Assembly: GCA_034044135.1 (NCBI GenBank)
Contig: CP139021.1
Location: 3,921,635-3,985,634 of the forward strand
DNA from: Flammeovirgaceae bacterium SG7u.111
GTDB lineage: Bacteria > Bacteroidota > Bacteroidia > Cytophagales > Flammeovirgaceae
DNA length: 64,000 bases
Direction: 5' to 3'
In this document: piece by piece, positions 28,552 through 37,998 of the stretch
How the letters are laid out: every line of letters starts with the position of its first letter
Numbering within the stretch: the first letter of the stretch is position 1
Position numbers and translations under genes: made by a program
The notes under the pieces: generated by a model
What the model was told of the DNA's origin: nothing
The model's input: only the letters and a program-made list of their open reading frames with translations
Database searches by the model: none

Positions 28552-29985
28552 CTAAAAGAACGAATCTCTCAACAATGGCATACTAATGCAATGTGACCCA
28601 CCTCTCGCTCTAGAAAGTTCCCCTGAAGTCAATAATATAAGCGTATTTTCCACGTCATCAGGCTTCCTTACGCCTTCTTCAAATTCCTTCAGCAAATCAT
28701 TTACATGAATAACATCAAAACCCTTTTTCCTAAAAGCATCCGCCGTTCGGTTATTCCTATCGTACCCAATCACGACACCTTCTTTTAGCGCAAGCACATT
28801 ACAGGAATCTGTCCATTGCTCACGCTGCACAAACGGAAATTCCCCATCTCCCGATAGTATAAATTCTGTTTTCTCGGTACTGCCTAAGTCATTTTGGCTC
28901 ACATCATCCAGCAAATCTTCCAAATGGAAAAACTTCTTAGGTGTATGAGGATTGTCTTTGCTTACTTGAATTATTTCCAAAGAAAAAGGCTCAACTGGCT
29001 CTCCTAGCTCAGGAATTAAGTGTTGCTTCCCATAAGCAGTTCCACTCTTGGAAAATGGGGCAAACAGCACCCACATGTTTCTTTTTACTTGGGTAAAAGT
29101 TGTATCGATATGCATGAAAGCTCTAGTATTCGGTATTTTGATCACCGAAACCTTATCGACTACATTTCTGGCAAAAAGTTCTTGGATTACTACACTAGTC
29201 CCGTGCAACGTTGTCCTTTCGCTACAACCTATGAGCAGATGGTTTGGAGCAACCATCATCACATCTCCACCTTCCACGGAAACCGTTTTTAACTTACGTT
29301 CCTCCGCATCAAAAAGGAAGTAATCTTCACTGTTTGAGACTTCAATTACCCTATCGCGCATTTCTTTAAATGCTACATGATTGAAAAATATATAGGTTGA
29401 CAAAATCCCTTCCCTACTCCGCGCAGTTGTAGCAGGCTTAGTCAGTAGCACATGATCGTTCACTACCACAGCTATGTCACGGGTAAAAATAAAGTTGGGA
29501 ACGGGTGGGAAGATCATTCGTTGATCAGGCATAATCCCTGAAACCAATACCGCTGCTAACTGAACTGGCTTAAGCTCCAGCAGCTGCTCTTGCATTTTAT
29601 AAGAAATACGCTCATGCGCTACTACCGATGCAACCAATTTCTTTTTTACCGAATCGTCTTCTAAAATTTGAGACAGTAAAAACTGAGGTTCTAGGACTTT
29701 ATCGGAATTGAAATAATTGGGGTGTTCAGGGTTGAAACAACTCCTGTCATTTTTATCGACCCCTTCCACTTGTTTAGCTTTTTCGGGATCGAGAAAATAA
29801 AGCAAAAGCTTCGTATAGAGGTCGTATTCATCTTTTCGCAATGTTTCGAGGTGTAGGATATCTTCAAAAAGCCAATCTTGTGCTTTTGCAGGGATGATTT
29901 TCCCCAAGCCGTCATCTGGGCTATGTACCATTATTTTCCTCAACCTTCCTACTTCACAATCTACAAATACGTTATCGTTTTTCAT
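28552..29985 (-). CDS. Arginine deiminase family protein (amidinotransferase fold)
   Basis: A 477-residue guanidine-modifying enzyme. Motifs seen are FTRDIAVVV, SVEGGDVMM, the His in AFMHIDTTFTQV and the catalytic Cys in RGGSHCISMPLLR near the C-terminus. Arginine deiminase converts arginine to citrulline and ammonia. Its length is somewhat greater than the classical 410-residue ArcA, and no arcB or arcC genes adjoin, so substrate and pathway are less certain. It is a single gene. Confidence 0.82.
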   Translation of the reverse strand: MKNDNVFVDCEVGRLRKIMVHSPDDGLGKIIPAKAQDWLFEDILHLETLRKDEYDLYTKLLLYFLDPEKAKQVEGVDKNDRSCFNPEHPNYFNSDKVLEPQFLLSQILEDDSVKKKLVASVVAHERISYKMQEQLLELKPVQLAAVLVSGIMPDQRMIFPPVPNFIFTRDIAVVVNDHVLLTKPATTARSREGILSTYIFFNHVAFKEMRDRVIEVSNSEDYFLFDAEERKLKTVSVEGGDVMMVAPNHLLIGCSERTTLHGTSVVIQELFARNVVDKVSVIKIPNTRAFMHIDTTFTQVKRNMWVLFAPFSKSGTAYGKQHLIPELGEPVEPFSLEIIQVSKDNPHTPKKFFHLEDLLDDVSQNDLGSTEKTEFILSGDGEFPFVQREQWTDSCNVLALKEGVVIGYDRNNRTADAFRKKGFDVIHVNDLLKEFEEGVRKPDDVENTLILLTSGELSRARGGSHCISMPLLRDSFF

Positions 29986-30369
29986 TCCTTATCCTTTATG
30001 GTTGTTCATTTGATTGGGGCAAATTTAAAAATTCGATCATTCCCTAGCTATTAATACCGTCTTATTTCGAAGCAATTTGCACGTTGGTCATTCTATTATT
30101 TTGACCATTTACAGAATTTCTCTGAACTTTTACCCTTAAAAAATCTATTTTTAAAAAACTAAAAATGTTTTTAATAACCAGTGTAAAGTCACCTTTCGGA
30201 GAATTTTCACGCAAACAATGGCAAGCTTCATAAAGTTAAGCACAGGCATACCCATAAGCATTGGGAGATAATGTGGCTTTAAACCAATTGCTTGGCAAGC
30301 AAAAAGGCTTAAGGTTTTCTTAGCTTTTGCTTTACTCATGTTTGCCGTAATATAAACTAACAATATCAC
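29986..30369. other. Divergent intergenic region before the IscA-like gene
   Basis: 384 AT-rich bases. CATGTTTGC near 30337 resembles a -7 box with one mismatch and may serve the IscA-like gene. A weak open frame on the minus strand (30151-30369) looks like chance. Confidence 0.35.
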
Positions 30370-30684
30370 ATGGAAACAACAACATCCTTGATACCAATAA
30401 AATTAACAGAAAGAGCAATCACCGAAGTAGCAAACATAGTCAACAGTAAGAAAATCCCTGAAAACTATGGGTTAAGAGTTGGCGTAAGAGGCGGCGGTTG
30501 CGGCGGAGCAGGGTTTTTTATTGGCTTTGACAAGGCGAATGATGAAGATAAAATATACCAGATACAGAATTTCGAAGTATATATTGATAGAAAGCATTTC
30601 ATGTATTTACTTGATGTTGAGCTTGATTTTGAAGAAAGGGCTGAAGAACAAGGATTTGTGTTTAATACACCTCAACAAGACTAA
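30370..30684 (+). CDS. IscA/HesB-like iron-sulfur carrier lacking the C-terminal cysteines
   Basis: A 104-residue A-type carrier-like protein. The core is clear: IKLTERAITEVANIV, GLRVGVRGGGCGGAG with the first conserved Cys at 44, then YIDRKHFMYLLDVELDFEE and GFVFNTP. Normal family members continue with a Cys-Gly-Cys tail after that point; here the protein stops at PQQD. The other two frames after the stop do not encode the missing motif, so a simple frameshift does not explain it. It may have lost cluster transfer or use another ligand. The ctp gene follows after 40 bases. Confidence 0.85.
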   Translation: METTTSLIPIKLTERAITEVANIVNSKKIPENYGLRVGVRGGGCGGAGFFIGFDKANDEDKIYQIQNFEVYIDRKHFMYLLDVELDFEERAEEQGFVFNTPQQD

Positions 30685-30724
30685 TCCGGTAAGTACAGCT
30701 GACCAAAGTTAATAGAATATTTAT

Positions 30725-32356
30725 ATGAGAGAAAAACAACCAAATAACTCCAATTACATCATTAGGCTACCTTTTCTATTGTCAATTGCCATTTGCATTG
30801 GGATTTACCTTGGTGCAAATTGGTTTAGTTCTTCTGCCCCAACATCTGGCGAGATCAATAGCAATGCAGGTAAATTCAGAGATGTACTTGGATACATTGA
30901 GCGATACTATGTAGACACGGTTGACCTTGATGAACTCACCGAGCACGCCATTGAAGAAGTACTTACCAAGCTCGATCCACACACAGCTTATATACCTGCA
31001 AAAGATTATGACATGGCCAACGCACCTCTTCAGGGTGACTTTGAAGGAATAGGTATCGAGTTCAATATTTTTAAAGATACAATCAACGTAGTTGCTGTGC
31101 TCCCAGAAGGACCTTCCGAAAAAGCAGGGCTTAAACCAGGAGACAAACTTTTGGAAGTTGATGGAGAAAACCTTGCCGGCATAAATGTGAACAACCGAAA
31201 GGTAGTTGAAAAACTTAGGGGCAAAAAAGGGACAAATGTTGAAGTAAAAATAAAGAGAAGGGCAATGGAAGAACCTCTTTCGTTTACCATAAAAAGGGAT
31301 AAAATCCCAACCACTACTGTTGAAGTAGGCTACATGATAGATGAGAAAACAGGCTACATAAAAGTAACGAGGTTCGGGGCAAAGACCTACGATGAATTCG
31401 AATCTGCTCTTTCAAAACTTGTTGACCAAGGCATGGGTAGGCTTGTCCTCGATTTGAGGGATAACTTAGGTGGTTATATGGACAAGGCCATTAGCATAGC
31501 AGATGAATTTTTGGCTGGTAGCCAGCTTATTGTCTATACAGATGGACAAGGAACGCAATTCGACGACGAGGCAAATGCTAGCAAAAAAGGGTTGTTTGAA
31601 GCAGGTTCGCTTGTCGTCTTGATCAATGAAAACAGTGCAAGTGCTTCGGAAATAGTAGCAGGAGCTCTCCAAGATAATGACAGAGCTTTAATAGCAGGGC
31701 GCAGATCATTTGGCAAAGGGCTAGTACAAAGGGAAATCAGATTGGACGATAATTCCGCCTTACGTTTAACGATTTCTAGGTATTACACACCTAGTGGAAG
31801 GTCTATCCAAAAACCGTATGGAGATGGCACTGACTATTCCCACGAAATTCAACAACGCTATGCACATGGTGAGCTTTTCAACAAAGACTCTATAATACAA
31901 GACACAGAAAATCAATATGCAACTTCAAAAGGTAGAACAGTTTACGGAGGAGGTGGAATTATGCCAGATTTCTTTATTCCCCAAGATACGAGCTACTACT
32001 CTACATATCTCAACAAACTGATTTCCAAAAACCTATTGAGGGAATATGCTTATAACTATGCCGCAGAACACCGTGAGGAACTTACTGAAATGGGCTTACA
32101 CAAGTTCAAACAAAAAATGTATATTAATGAAAACATCATGCGCGATTTTGTAGCTTTTTCAGCTAGCTCAGGCGTTCCTTACAACGATACGCAATTCTTG
32201 ATCTCCAAAGGATATATTGAAAATTACCTGAAAGCATTTGTGGCGAGAGCCATATGGAAAGACGAAGGGTTTTATCAGGTGTACAACCAGTTTGATAACG
32301 AAGTAATAGAAGCCTTAAAGCTTTTTGATAAGGCAGAAGATATAAGCGGGATTTAG
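30725..32356 (+). CDS. C-terminal processing peptidase (S41 family) with PDZ domain
   Basis: A 543-residue exported protease. An N-terminal hydrophobic segment (about residues 15-30) serves as signal or anchor; a PDZ domain (GDFEGIGIEFNIFKD, VLPEGPSEKAGLKPGD) is followed by the S41 catalytic core, with Ser in NENSASASEIVAG and Lys in RRSFGKGLVQ. The C-terminal extension of about 150 residues is usual for Bacteroidota CTPs. It trims periplasmic substrates, including cell-wall enzymes. It is probably co-transcribed with the IscA-like gene. Confidence 0.9.
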   Translation: MREKQPNNSNYIIRLPFLLSIAICIGIYLGANWFSSSAPTSGEINSNAGKFRDVLGYIERYYVDTVDLDELTEHAIEEVLTKLDPHTAYIPAKDYDMANAPLQGDFEGIGIEFNIFKDTINVVAVLPEGPSEKAGLKPGDKLLEVDGENLAGINVNNRKVVEKLRGKKGTNVEVKIKRRAMEEPLSFTIKRDKIPTTTVEVGYMIDEKTGYIKVTRFGAKTYDEFESALSKLVDQGMGRLVLDLRDNLGGYMDKAISIADEFLAGSQLIVYTDGQGTQFDDEANASKKGLFEAGSLVVLINENSASASEIVAGALQDNDRALIAGRRSFGKGLVQREIRLDDNSALRLTISRYYTPSGRSIQKPYGDGTDYSHEIQQRYAHGELFNKDSIIQDTENQYATSKGRTVYGGGGIMPDFFIPQDTSYYSTYLNKLISKNLLREYAYNYAAEHREELTEMGLHKFKQKMYINENIMRDFVAFSASSGVPYNDTQFLISKGYIENYLKAFVARAIWKDEGFYQVYNQFDNEVIEALKLFDKAEDISGI

Positions 32357-32384
32357 GAAAAACCTGATTTTTTTTTCAGTTTGT

Positions 32385-32419
32385 AAATAGGCAAAATCAT
32401 TCTTCGGTTTTGCCTATTT
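32385..32419. terminator. Hairpin shared by ctp and scpB, overlapping the scpB stop
   Basis: A perfect 12-bp stem (32385-32396 with 32408-32419) around an 11-base loop. The right arm encodes the last codons of scpB. T runs beyond the stem are short, so efficiency is uncertain. Confidence 0.55.
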
Positions 32420-32957
32420 CATTATCGTCTTCTTCAAAATCTTTGGGCACAGGAAGTTCATTTACATTGTTGATTCCAAAATACTCCAAAAACTTAGGTG
32501 ATGTGCCATAGAGCATAGGACGCCCTACCCCATCGGATTTGCCCCTAATTTCGAGCAAGCCTTTTTCCAACAGTTTTTTAATGGCATAATCGCAGTTCAC
32601 GCCCCGTATTTGTTCCAATTGAGATTTGGTTACAGGTTGTTTGTAGGCAACGATAGAAAGCGTTTCTAGGGAAGACAACGACAGTTTCCTTTTCGATTTT
32701 TGCTTGAGCAAAACACCGATACTTGCTTGGTAAGCAGGCTTGGTCATGAACTGAAACCCATCGCCTGCCTTCACAATTTCCATGGCAAATTCTTCGGAAG
32801 CATACTTCTGTCCTAGTAGCTCCACCGACTTTTCTATATCTTCTATAGGCACTTCCGTATCAAACATTTCAGACATGCAATTTTGCATCTCTACCGCTTT
32901 TACTGGCTGTGGAGAACAGAAAATAAGTGCTTCTAAGTGTTTTTGAAGATAATCCAA
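32397..32957 (-). CDS. scpB: Segregation and condensation protein B
   Basis: A 186-residue ScpB: two winged-helix domains with LEALIFCSPQPVKAVEM at the start and LETLSIVAYKQPVTKSQLEQIRGV in the second, the family hallmark, followed by LLEIRGKSDGVGRPMLYGTSPKFLEYFG. It joins SMC and ScpA in chromosome condensation; neither partner gene is nearby. It lies 82 bases after a DksA-like gene on the same strand and is probably in one operon with it. Confidence 0.93.
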   Translation of the reverse strand: MDYLQKHLEALIFCSPQPVKAVEMQNCMSEMFDTEVPIEDIEKSVELLGQKYASEEFAMEIVKAGDGFQFMTKPAYQASIGVLLKQKSKRKLSLSSLETLSIVAYKQPVTKSQLEQIRGVNCDYAIKKLLEKGLLEIRGKSDGVGRPMLYGTSPKFLEYFGINNVNELPVPKDFEEDDNEIGKTEE

Positions 32958-33039
32958 ATCATTAAAATTTAAGGCATACGATTCTAGAGAAGAAGAAAGC
33001 TCCTTCTAAAAATCAAAGCCAAAGGTTGATTAGTAATAT

Positions 33040-33420
33040 TTACTTATTCCTGTTCAGTTTAGCGTCAATAGAGTGTTGAGTATGAGGCACAGCTCTCAAT
33101 CTTTCTTTTCTAATAAGCTTTCCGGTATCTATACAAATACCATAAGTACCGTTCTTGATCCTAATCAAGGCATCCTCGTTTTGCTTCATGAACTTCATTG
33201 TTCTTGCCGCAAGTTGGTTAAGCTGCTCTTTTTCCAAAGCATCTGCACCATCTTCGAGTGTCTTCGTGCTTGAGTGGTTTGAGTCCGAACCCGTATCCGA
33301 ATGAGTTATAGACTCTTTCAAATGCTGTAATTCGCTCTTTGCTTTTGCAATCTTCGCCATTAATAGCTCTTCAAATTCCTTTAATTCCTCTCTGGAATAC
33401 CTTTGCTGCTCTGCCGCCAT
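33040..33420 (-). CDS. TraR/DksA-type protein without zinc-finger cysteines
   Basis: A 126-residue protein with an N-terminal coiled coil and the DksA-like core LIRIKNGTYGICIDTGKLIRKERLRAVP. The four zinc cysteines of the family reduce to one (Cys 96); the other positions are Thr 99, Ser 117 and Ala 120. Family members bind RNA polymerase through the secondary channel and act with ppGpp. Loss of zinc ligands is, to my knowledge, frequent in the Bacteroidota version, which retains the fold. Confidence 0.85.
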   Translation of the reverse strand: MAAEQQRYSREELKEFEELLMAKIAKAKSELQHLKESITHSDTGSDSNHSSTKTLEDGADALEKEQLNQLAARTMKFMKQNEDALIRIKNGTYGICIDTGKLIRKERLRAVPHTQHSIDAKLNRNK

Positions 33421-33631
33421 AGTTATTTAGTTTACGGTTGAAATAATTAAATCCCTAGAAACATAAAACTGAAAAAAGTAATAAAAATAGTAAGGATACA
33501 ATCAAAAATATAACTTTTCTAATAGTCTATAAGACGGTGACATTTCAAAAAAGTTTCTCCAATTATAAAAACTGCCCTATTTACAGTTAACCTAAAGATT
33601 TTCATTACCTTCTAGACACAAAAAATATCTG

Positions 33632-33640
33632 CAAAGGTAG
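33632..33640 (-). promoter_or_regulatory. Putative promoter of the DksA-like gene (TACCTTTG on the minus strand)
   Basis: A perfect -7 box on the minus strand, at 33632-33639, about 210 bases upstream of the DksA-like start. A GAAA at 33660-33663 (TTTC on the minus strand) resembles the -33 TTTG box with one mismatch at a spacing of about 20. Confidence 0.38.
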
Positions 33641-33816
33641 CTTTTTTGTTCTATTTTAAGAAACTTCTTACAAACATTCCTAACCGATTATCTATATCGC
33701 ACACGTTTGCATTAGCTCATCAATATGATTCGAATCTTATAAAAATAATACAATAAAATATCGAACTCTCGCCTCCAAATACTGTTATTTTACTAAAGAA
33801 ACCAAAAGACTCCAAC

Positions 33817-33870
33817 ATGAGAAAACATATGTTCTTGAAAGGAATAACAAAATGGCTCGACCAAGCATAA
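33817..33870 (+). CDS. Possible 17-residue leader peptide upstream of cbs
   Basis: ATG AGA AAA CAT ATG ... GCA TAA encodes MRKHMFLKGITKWLDQA, an amphipathic basic peptide ending 77 bases before cbs. Coding is unproven; chance frames of this size are common in AT-rich DNA. Confidence 0.2.
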   Translation: MRKHMFLKGITKWLDQA

Positions 33871-33947
33871 ACAATTCATTTACAACCATTTAATCATAAT
33901 CTCAAATAACAAACACATCATAGCATTAAAAAACTGAATATTTAGAC

Positions 33948-35324
33948 ATGAACTACTATAACTCCATCATAGAAGCCATAGGCAACACCCCAATGGTCAA
34001 AATCAACAAATTAGCGAAAGAGGTAAAGGGAACAATCTTGGTAAAAGTTGAATATTTTAACCCTGGCAACTCTATGAAAGACCGAATGGCGCTCAAAATG
34101 ATAGAAGATGCCGAAAAAAGAGGCGACTTAAAACCGGGAGGAACCATCATAGAAGGTACATCGGGAAATACAGGAATGGGGCTAGCCCTTGCCGCTATAG
34201 CCAAGGGCTACAAATGCATATTCACAATGGCGGATAAGCAATCTCAAGAAAAAATAAACATCCTGAGGGCTGTGGGAGCAGAGGTAATTGTTTGCCCCAC
34301 CAATGTTTCATCAGACGACCCTCGCTCCTATTATTCCGTCGCCCAAAAGCTCAATAGAGATATCCCAAATTCCTTCTACCCCAACCAATACGATAACCTT
34401 TCCAACACGGTAGCGCATTACGAAAGCACCGGTCCCGAAATATGGGAACAGACCGAGGGGAAAATCACACACTACGTCGCAGGTGTAGGCACTGGAGGCT
34501 CCATGTGCGGCGTCTCGAAGTATTTGAAAGAACAAAACCCTAAGGTGATTTCAGTGGGGATAGACTCGTATGGCTCTGTTTTCAAAAAATACAAAGAGAC
34601 AGGTGAGTTTGATGAAACTGAAATTTACCCTTACCTCACCGAGGGAATAGGTGAAGACATTTTGCCAAAAAATGTAAATTTTGATTTGATAGACACCTTC
34701 GTGAAAGTAACCGATAAAGATGCAGCCATTATGACCCGCAAACTTGCCCGAGAAGAAGGGCTTTTTGTGGGTTGGTCGTGCGGATCTGCTATGTTTGGAG
34801 CGTTGGAATACGCCAAAGAGCATTTGAAGGAAGACGATGTAATGGTCGTAATTTTACCCGATCACGGCACTCGATACCTCAATAAAATCTACAACGATGA
34901 CTGGATGAAGAACCATGGATTCATAGAAGAAAGAGAGTTTGAAACGGCAAAGGACATTATTAGCAGAAGAAACGGCGAACGCTTGGTGACCATCTCAGAA
35001 ACTTCGACAGTTGGTGATGCAATAAAGAAAATGCACATCTCAGGTATTTCCCAAGTACCCGTAAGCGATAGCGCAATGCAGACAATTGTCGGCAGCCTTA
35101 CCGATTCCAAAATCCTCGCTTTGCTACTTGAAAACCCTGAACTTAGGAACCAACAAGTGAAGGAAATTATGGATACTCCTTTTACCTTTGTAGCCCTAGA
35201 CAACACGGTAGATACACTTTCTTCTTTGATCAACAAGGAAAATCCGGCATTACTAGTTAGGGATAATTCGAACAAAATCCATATCATTACACAGCATGAC
35301 TTACTCATGGCAATGAGTAATTAA
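33948..35324 (+). CDS. Cystathionine beta-synthase (PLP enzyme with CBS domain pair)
   Basis: A 458-residue fold-type II PLP enzyme. The PLP lysine is in NPGNSMKDRMAL, the substrate loop in EGTSGNTGMGL, and the phosphate loop in GVGTGGSMCGV. The C-terminal 120 residues form two CBS motifs (VGDAIKKMHISGISQVPVSD and VDTLSSLINKENPALLVRD), which in the family bind adenosyl ligands. It makes cystathionine from serine and homocysteine, or acts as a cysteine synthase variant. It is 51 bases upstream of ornithine aminotransferase, likely in one transcript. Confidence 0.88.
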   Translation: MNYYNSIIEAIGNTPMVKINKLAKEVKGTILVKVEYFNPGNSMKDRMALKMIEDAEKRGDLKPGGTIIEGTSGNTGMGLALAAIAKGYKCIFTMADKQSQEKINILRAVGAEVIVCPTNVSSDDPRSYYSVAQKLNRDIPNSFYPNQYDNLSNTVAHYESTGPEIWEQTEGKITHYVAGVGTGGSMCGVSKYLKEQNPKVISVGIDSYGSVFKKYKETGEFDETEIYPYLTEGIGEDILPKNVNFDLIDTFVKVTDKDAAIMTRKLAREEGLFVGWSCGSAMFGALEYAKEHLKEDDVMVVILPDHGTRYLNKIYNDDWMKNHGFIEEREFETAKDIISRRNGERLVTISETSTVGDAIKKMHISGISQVPVSDSAMQTIVGSLTDSKILALLLENPELRNQQVKEIMDTPFTFVALDNTVDTLSSLINKENPALLVRDNSNKIHIITQHDLLMAMSN

Positions 35325-35375
35325 AGGGGTCATATTTTTTCAAACAACCATATATAAACAGCAAAAACAACATTT

Positions 35376-36614
35376 ATGATCGAAACTAAAACTAGTTCAG
35401 AAGCACTCATTGAGATGGAGAGCAAGTATGGGGCACATAACTACCACCCGCTACCAGTAGTTCTTTCTAAAGGAAAAGGGGTGAAAGTATGGGATGTGGA
35501 GGGGAAGGAATATTTCGATTTCTTGTCAGCCTATTCTGCTGTAAACCAAGGGCATTGCCACCCAACTATACTTAAAGCACTTGCCGACCAAGCTGCTGAG
35601 CTTACGCTTACCTCTAGGGCTTTCCACAACGACATTCTGGGACCATACGAAAAATATATCACTGAGTTTTTTGGATACGACAAGGTACTTCCCATGAACA
35701 CGGGCGTAGAAGGTGGGGAAACTGCCATCAAACTTTGCCGCAAATGGGCTTACAAAGTAAAAGGTGTTGAGAAAGAGAAGGCGGTTATCCTATTTGCCAA
35801 TGGAAACTTTTGGGGCAGGACGCTAGCCGCAGTTTCTTCTTCTACCGACCCTGAAAGCTATGAAGATTATGGACCATACATGCCCGGCTTCGAGCTAATT
35901 CCTTACAACAGCTTAGAAGCGTTGGAAAAAGCTTTAGAAAATCCAAATGTTGCCGGCTTCATGGTAGAGCCCATTCAAGGCGAAGCTGGCGTTGTAGTTC
36001 CAGATGATGGTTACCTCAAAAAGGCATACGAGTTATGCAAAAGCAAAAATGTGCTTTTCATTGCCGACGAAGTGCAAACAGGAATTGGAAGAACAGGAAA
36101 AATGCTTGCTTGCGACTATGAAGATGTAAAGCCTGATATTTTGATTTTGGGCAAAGCCCTTTCTGGTGGTGTGCTACCTGTTTCGGCTATCTTGGCAAAC
36201 GATGAGGTCATGATGACCATTTTGCCAGGGCAACACGGGTCTACTTATGGTGGAAATCCACTTGCTTGCAAAGTAGCCATGTCAGCCTTAGAAGTGCTTA
36301 AGGATGAAAACATGACTGAAAATGCTTACAAGCTAGGAATGGTCTTTAGGGAAAGGATGCAACAGTTGGTTGATACATCTGATTTTGTGAAGCTTGTACG
36401 AGGAAGAGGCTTGCTCAATGCAATAGTGATTGACGATGAAGAAACCAGCAGCACTGCTTGGGACATTTGCGTAAAACTCAAAGAAAATGGCTTATTAGCC
36501 AAGCCAACTCACGGAAACATCATCCGCTTTGCCCCACCTTTGGTTATTACCGAAGCCGAGTTACACGAGTGTTGCGATATTATTGAAAAAACAATTTTGA
36601 ACTTCTCAAAATAA
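35376..36614 (+). CDS. rocD: Ornithine-oxo-acid aminotransferase
   Basis: A 412-residue class III PLP aminotransferase. Motifs include [49 protein letters not shown] and the PLP Lys in [14 protein letters not shown]. It converts ornithine to glutamate semialdehyde, entering proline and glutamate metabolism. The N-terminus with [18 protein letters not shown] is specific to ornithine aminotransferases. It is followed directly by a terminator. Confidence 0.92.
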   Translation: MIETKTSSEALIEMESKYGAHNYHPLPVVLSKGKGVKVWDVEGKEYFDFLSAYSAVNQGHCHPTILKALADQAAELTLTSRAFHNDILGPYEKYITEFFGYDKVLPMNTGVEGGETAIKLCRKWAYKVKGVEKEKAVILFANGNFWGRTLAAVSSSTDPESYEDYGPYMPGFELIPYNSLEALEKALENPNVAGFMVEPIQGEAGVVVPDDGYLKKAYELCKSKNVLFIADEVQTGIGRTGKMLACDYEDVKPDILILGKALSGGVLPVSAILANDEVMMTILPGQHGSTYGGNPLACKVAMSALEVLKDENMTENAYKLGMVFRERMQQLVDTSDFVKLVRGRGLLNAIVIDDEETSSTAWDICVKLKENGLLAKPTHGNIIRFAPPLVITEAELHECCDIIEKTILNFSK

Positions 36615-36618
36615 CAGA

Positions 36619-36652
36619 AAAGGCTCCCATAGTTTGGGAGCCTTTCTCTTTT
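36619..36652 (+). terminator. Rho-independent terminator after rocD
   Basis: An 11-bp stem AAAGGCTCCCA/TGGGAGCCTTT (36619-36629 with 36635-36645), a short loop and a CT-rich tail. Confidence 0.78.
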
Positions 36653-36678
36653 GCTTTATAAGATAATTTTGCCCAAGG

Positions 36679-37746
36679 CTAAGCATCTACTTTTTTTCCT
36701 TTCGTGTCTACTTTGACCCTAATCTGGCTCTCTACCATTTCTTGTCTACTTTTTACAATGTCTACGGCAAAATAAATCGCCTCCCGCAAGGAAACTTCGC
36801 TAGCTAACCCTTTGCCAGCTATGCTATACGCCGTACCATGTCCTGGTGAAGTCCGAACAATTGGCAACCCTGCTGTATAATTTATTCCTTTGTCAAAAGT
36901 AAGTGCCTTAAAAGGAATAAGGCCTTGATCGTGGTACATCGCCAAAACTGCATCGTACTTTTTGAAAGAAAAGCTCCCAAAAAAACCATCTGCTGGAAAT
37001 GGACCAAACACCAAGTTTCCCCTGTTCTTAAAATCGTTTATCACTGGCGCAATCACCTCTTGATCTTCTTTGCCTAGCAAACCATTTTCACCTGCATGAG
37101 GGTTCAGTCCCAAAACAGCTACACGGGGTTTCTGAATGCCAAAATCTTTCTTGAGTGTCTTGAGTAAGATTTTCAATTTAGTAGAAATCAACTCCTTTGT
37201 AATCTGTGAGGTAACTTCTTTCAAAGGAATATGACCTGTCACTACCCCAACTTTCAACTCGTCGGAGCACATGAGCATCAGCGTTTCTTCTGCCTCAAAT
37301 GTTTGGGTATAATACTCCGTATGGCCTGGGAATGCAAAATCCTCACTTTGGATATTGTCTTTGTTGATAGGACATGTTACCACAGCATCAATAAAACCAG
37401 ACTTCAAATCTTCAGAAGATTTTTGGAGAGCTGCCAACGCAGAATTCCCTGCTAACTCCGTCACCTTACCCGGTTCTATTTCCAACGTCTCGCTCCAGCA
37501 GTTTATAACATTTGCCTTTCGGTCGTTTATGTAGCTATTTTTGTTGTATTGGTGGTAGTTAAAAGGCTCTATTTCCAACAACCTTTTGTATTTGGTAAGA
37601 ACTTTTCCCGAACCGTAAATAATGGGGGTACAGAAAGAAGTGATTTTATTGCCGCTCATCAGTTTAACTATCAACTCAGGGCCTACTCCGTTAAAATCGC
37701 CCATCGTTATGCCAATTTTAGGCTTTTTGCCTGCCTGCTTCTCCAT
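36679..37746 (-). CDS. pdxA: 4-hydroxythreonine-4-phosphate dehydrogenase
   Basis: A 355-residue PdxA of pyridoxal 5'-phosphate synthesis. Visible motifs are ITMGDFNGVGPELIVK, VTCPINKDNIQ, FPGHTEYYTQTF (metal His), GLNPHAGENGLLGKED, MYHDQGLIPFKAL and TSPGHGTAYSIAGKG. It needs a divalent metal and NAD. It is transcribed divergently from rsmA, an arrangement often found reversed in other bacteria where pdxA and rsmA are neighbours. Confidence 0.95.
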   Translation of the reverse strand: MEKQAGKKPKIGITMGDFNGVGPELIVKLMSGNKITSFCTPIIYGSGKVLTKYKRLLEIEPFNYHQYNKNSYINDRKANVINCWSETLEIEPGKVTELAGNSALAALQKSSEDLKSGFIDAVVTCPINKDNIQSEDFAFPGHTEYYTQTFEAEETLMLMCSDELKVGVVTGHIPLKEVTSQITKELISTKLKILLKTLKKDFGIQKPRVAVLGLNPHAGENGLLGKEDQEVIAPVINDFKNRGNLVFGPFPADGFFGSFSFKKYDAVLAMYHDQGLIPFKALTFDKGINYTAGLPIVRTSPGHGTAYSIAGKGLASEVSLREAIYFAVDIVKSRQEMVESQIRVKVDTKGKKVDA

Positions 37747-37848
37747 ATCTCTATTCTCTGTTATTAGATTATCTGTTATTTTCTACGTGCGAAATCATTT
37801 TTTCCTAGCCAAATCACCCAAATAAAATGTGGATGCTTAAAAATCAAT

Positions 37849-37857
37849 TACCTTTGC
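37849..37857 (+). promoter_or_regulatory. rsmA -7 promoter box (TACCTTTGC)
   Basis: An exact TAnnTTTGC match on the plus strand, about 140 bases before the rsmA start. No good -33 box was found. Confidence 0.42.
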
Positions 37858-37998
37858 CCATTCGTCAACTATCGTAAGGGTTGGTAAAGCATATTGACTA
37901 GGAGGATTTCTAAAGATATCAAAACTAAGTGATTTCATATTAAATTCATCTAAACCAGCCGTTTTTCCAAATCCCTTTTTGAACATTCCCAAAAATTA

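Larger units (their letters stand above)
33421..33947. other. Divergent intergenic region, 527 bases
   Basis: It holds the DksA-like promoter box, an imperfect plus-strand CACGTTTG at 33702-33709 that may serve cbs, and a 17-codon frame at 33817-33870. No longer gene is visible. Confidence 0.4.

Noticed and set aside
30297-30334. Hairpin AAGCAAAA.../...TTTTGCTT upstream of the IscA-like gene
   Set aside because: The stem is bulged, has no T tract and matches no riboswitch pattern I know.
30151-30369. 72-codon minus-strand frame before the IscA-like gene
   Set aside because: It occupies the likely promoter region of the neighbouring gene and shows no recognisable domain.
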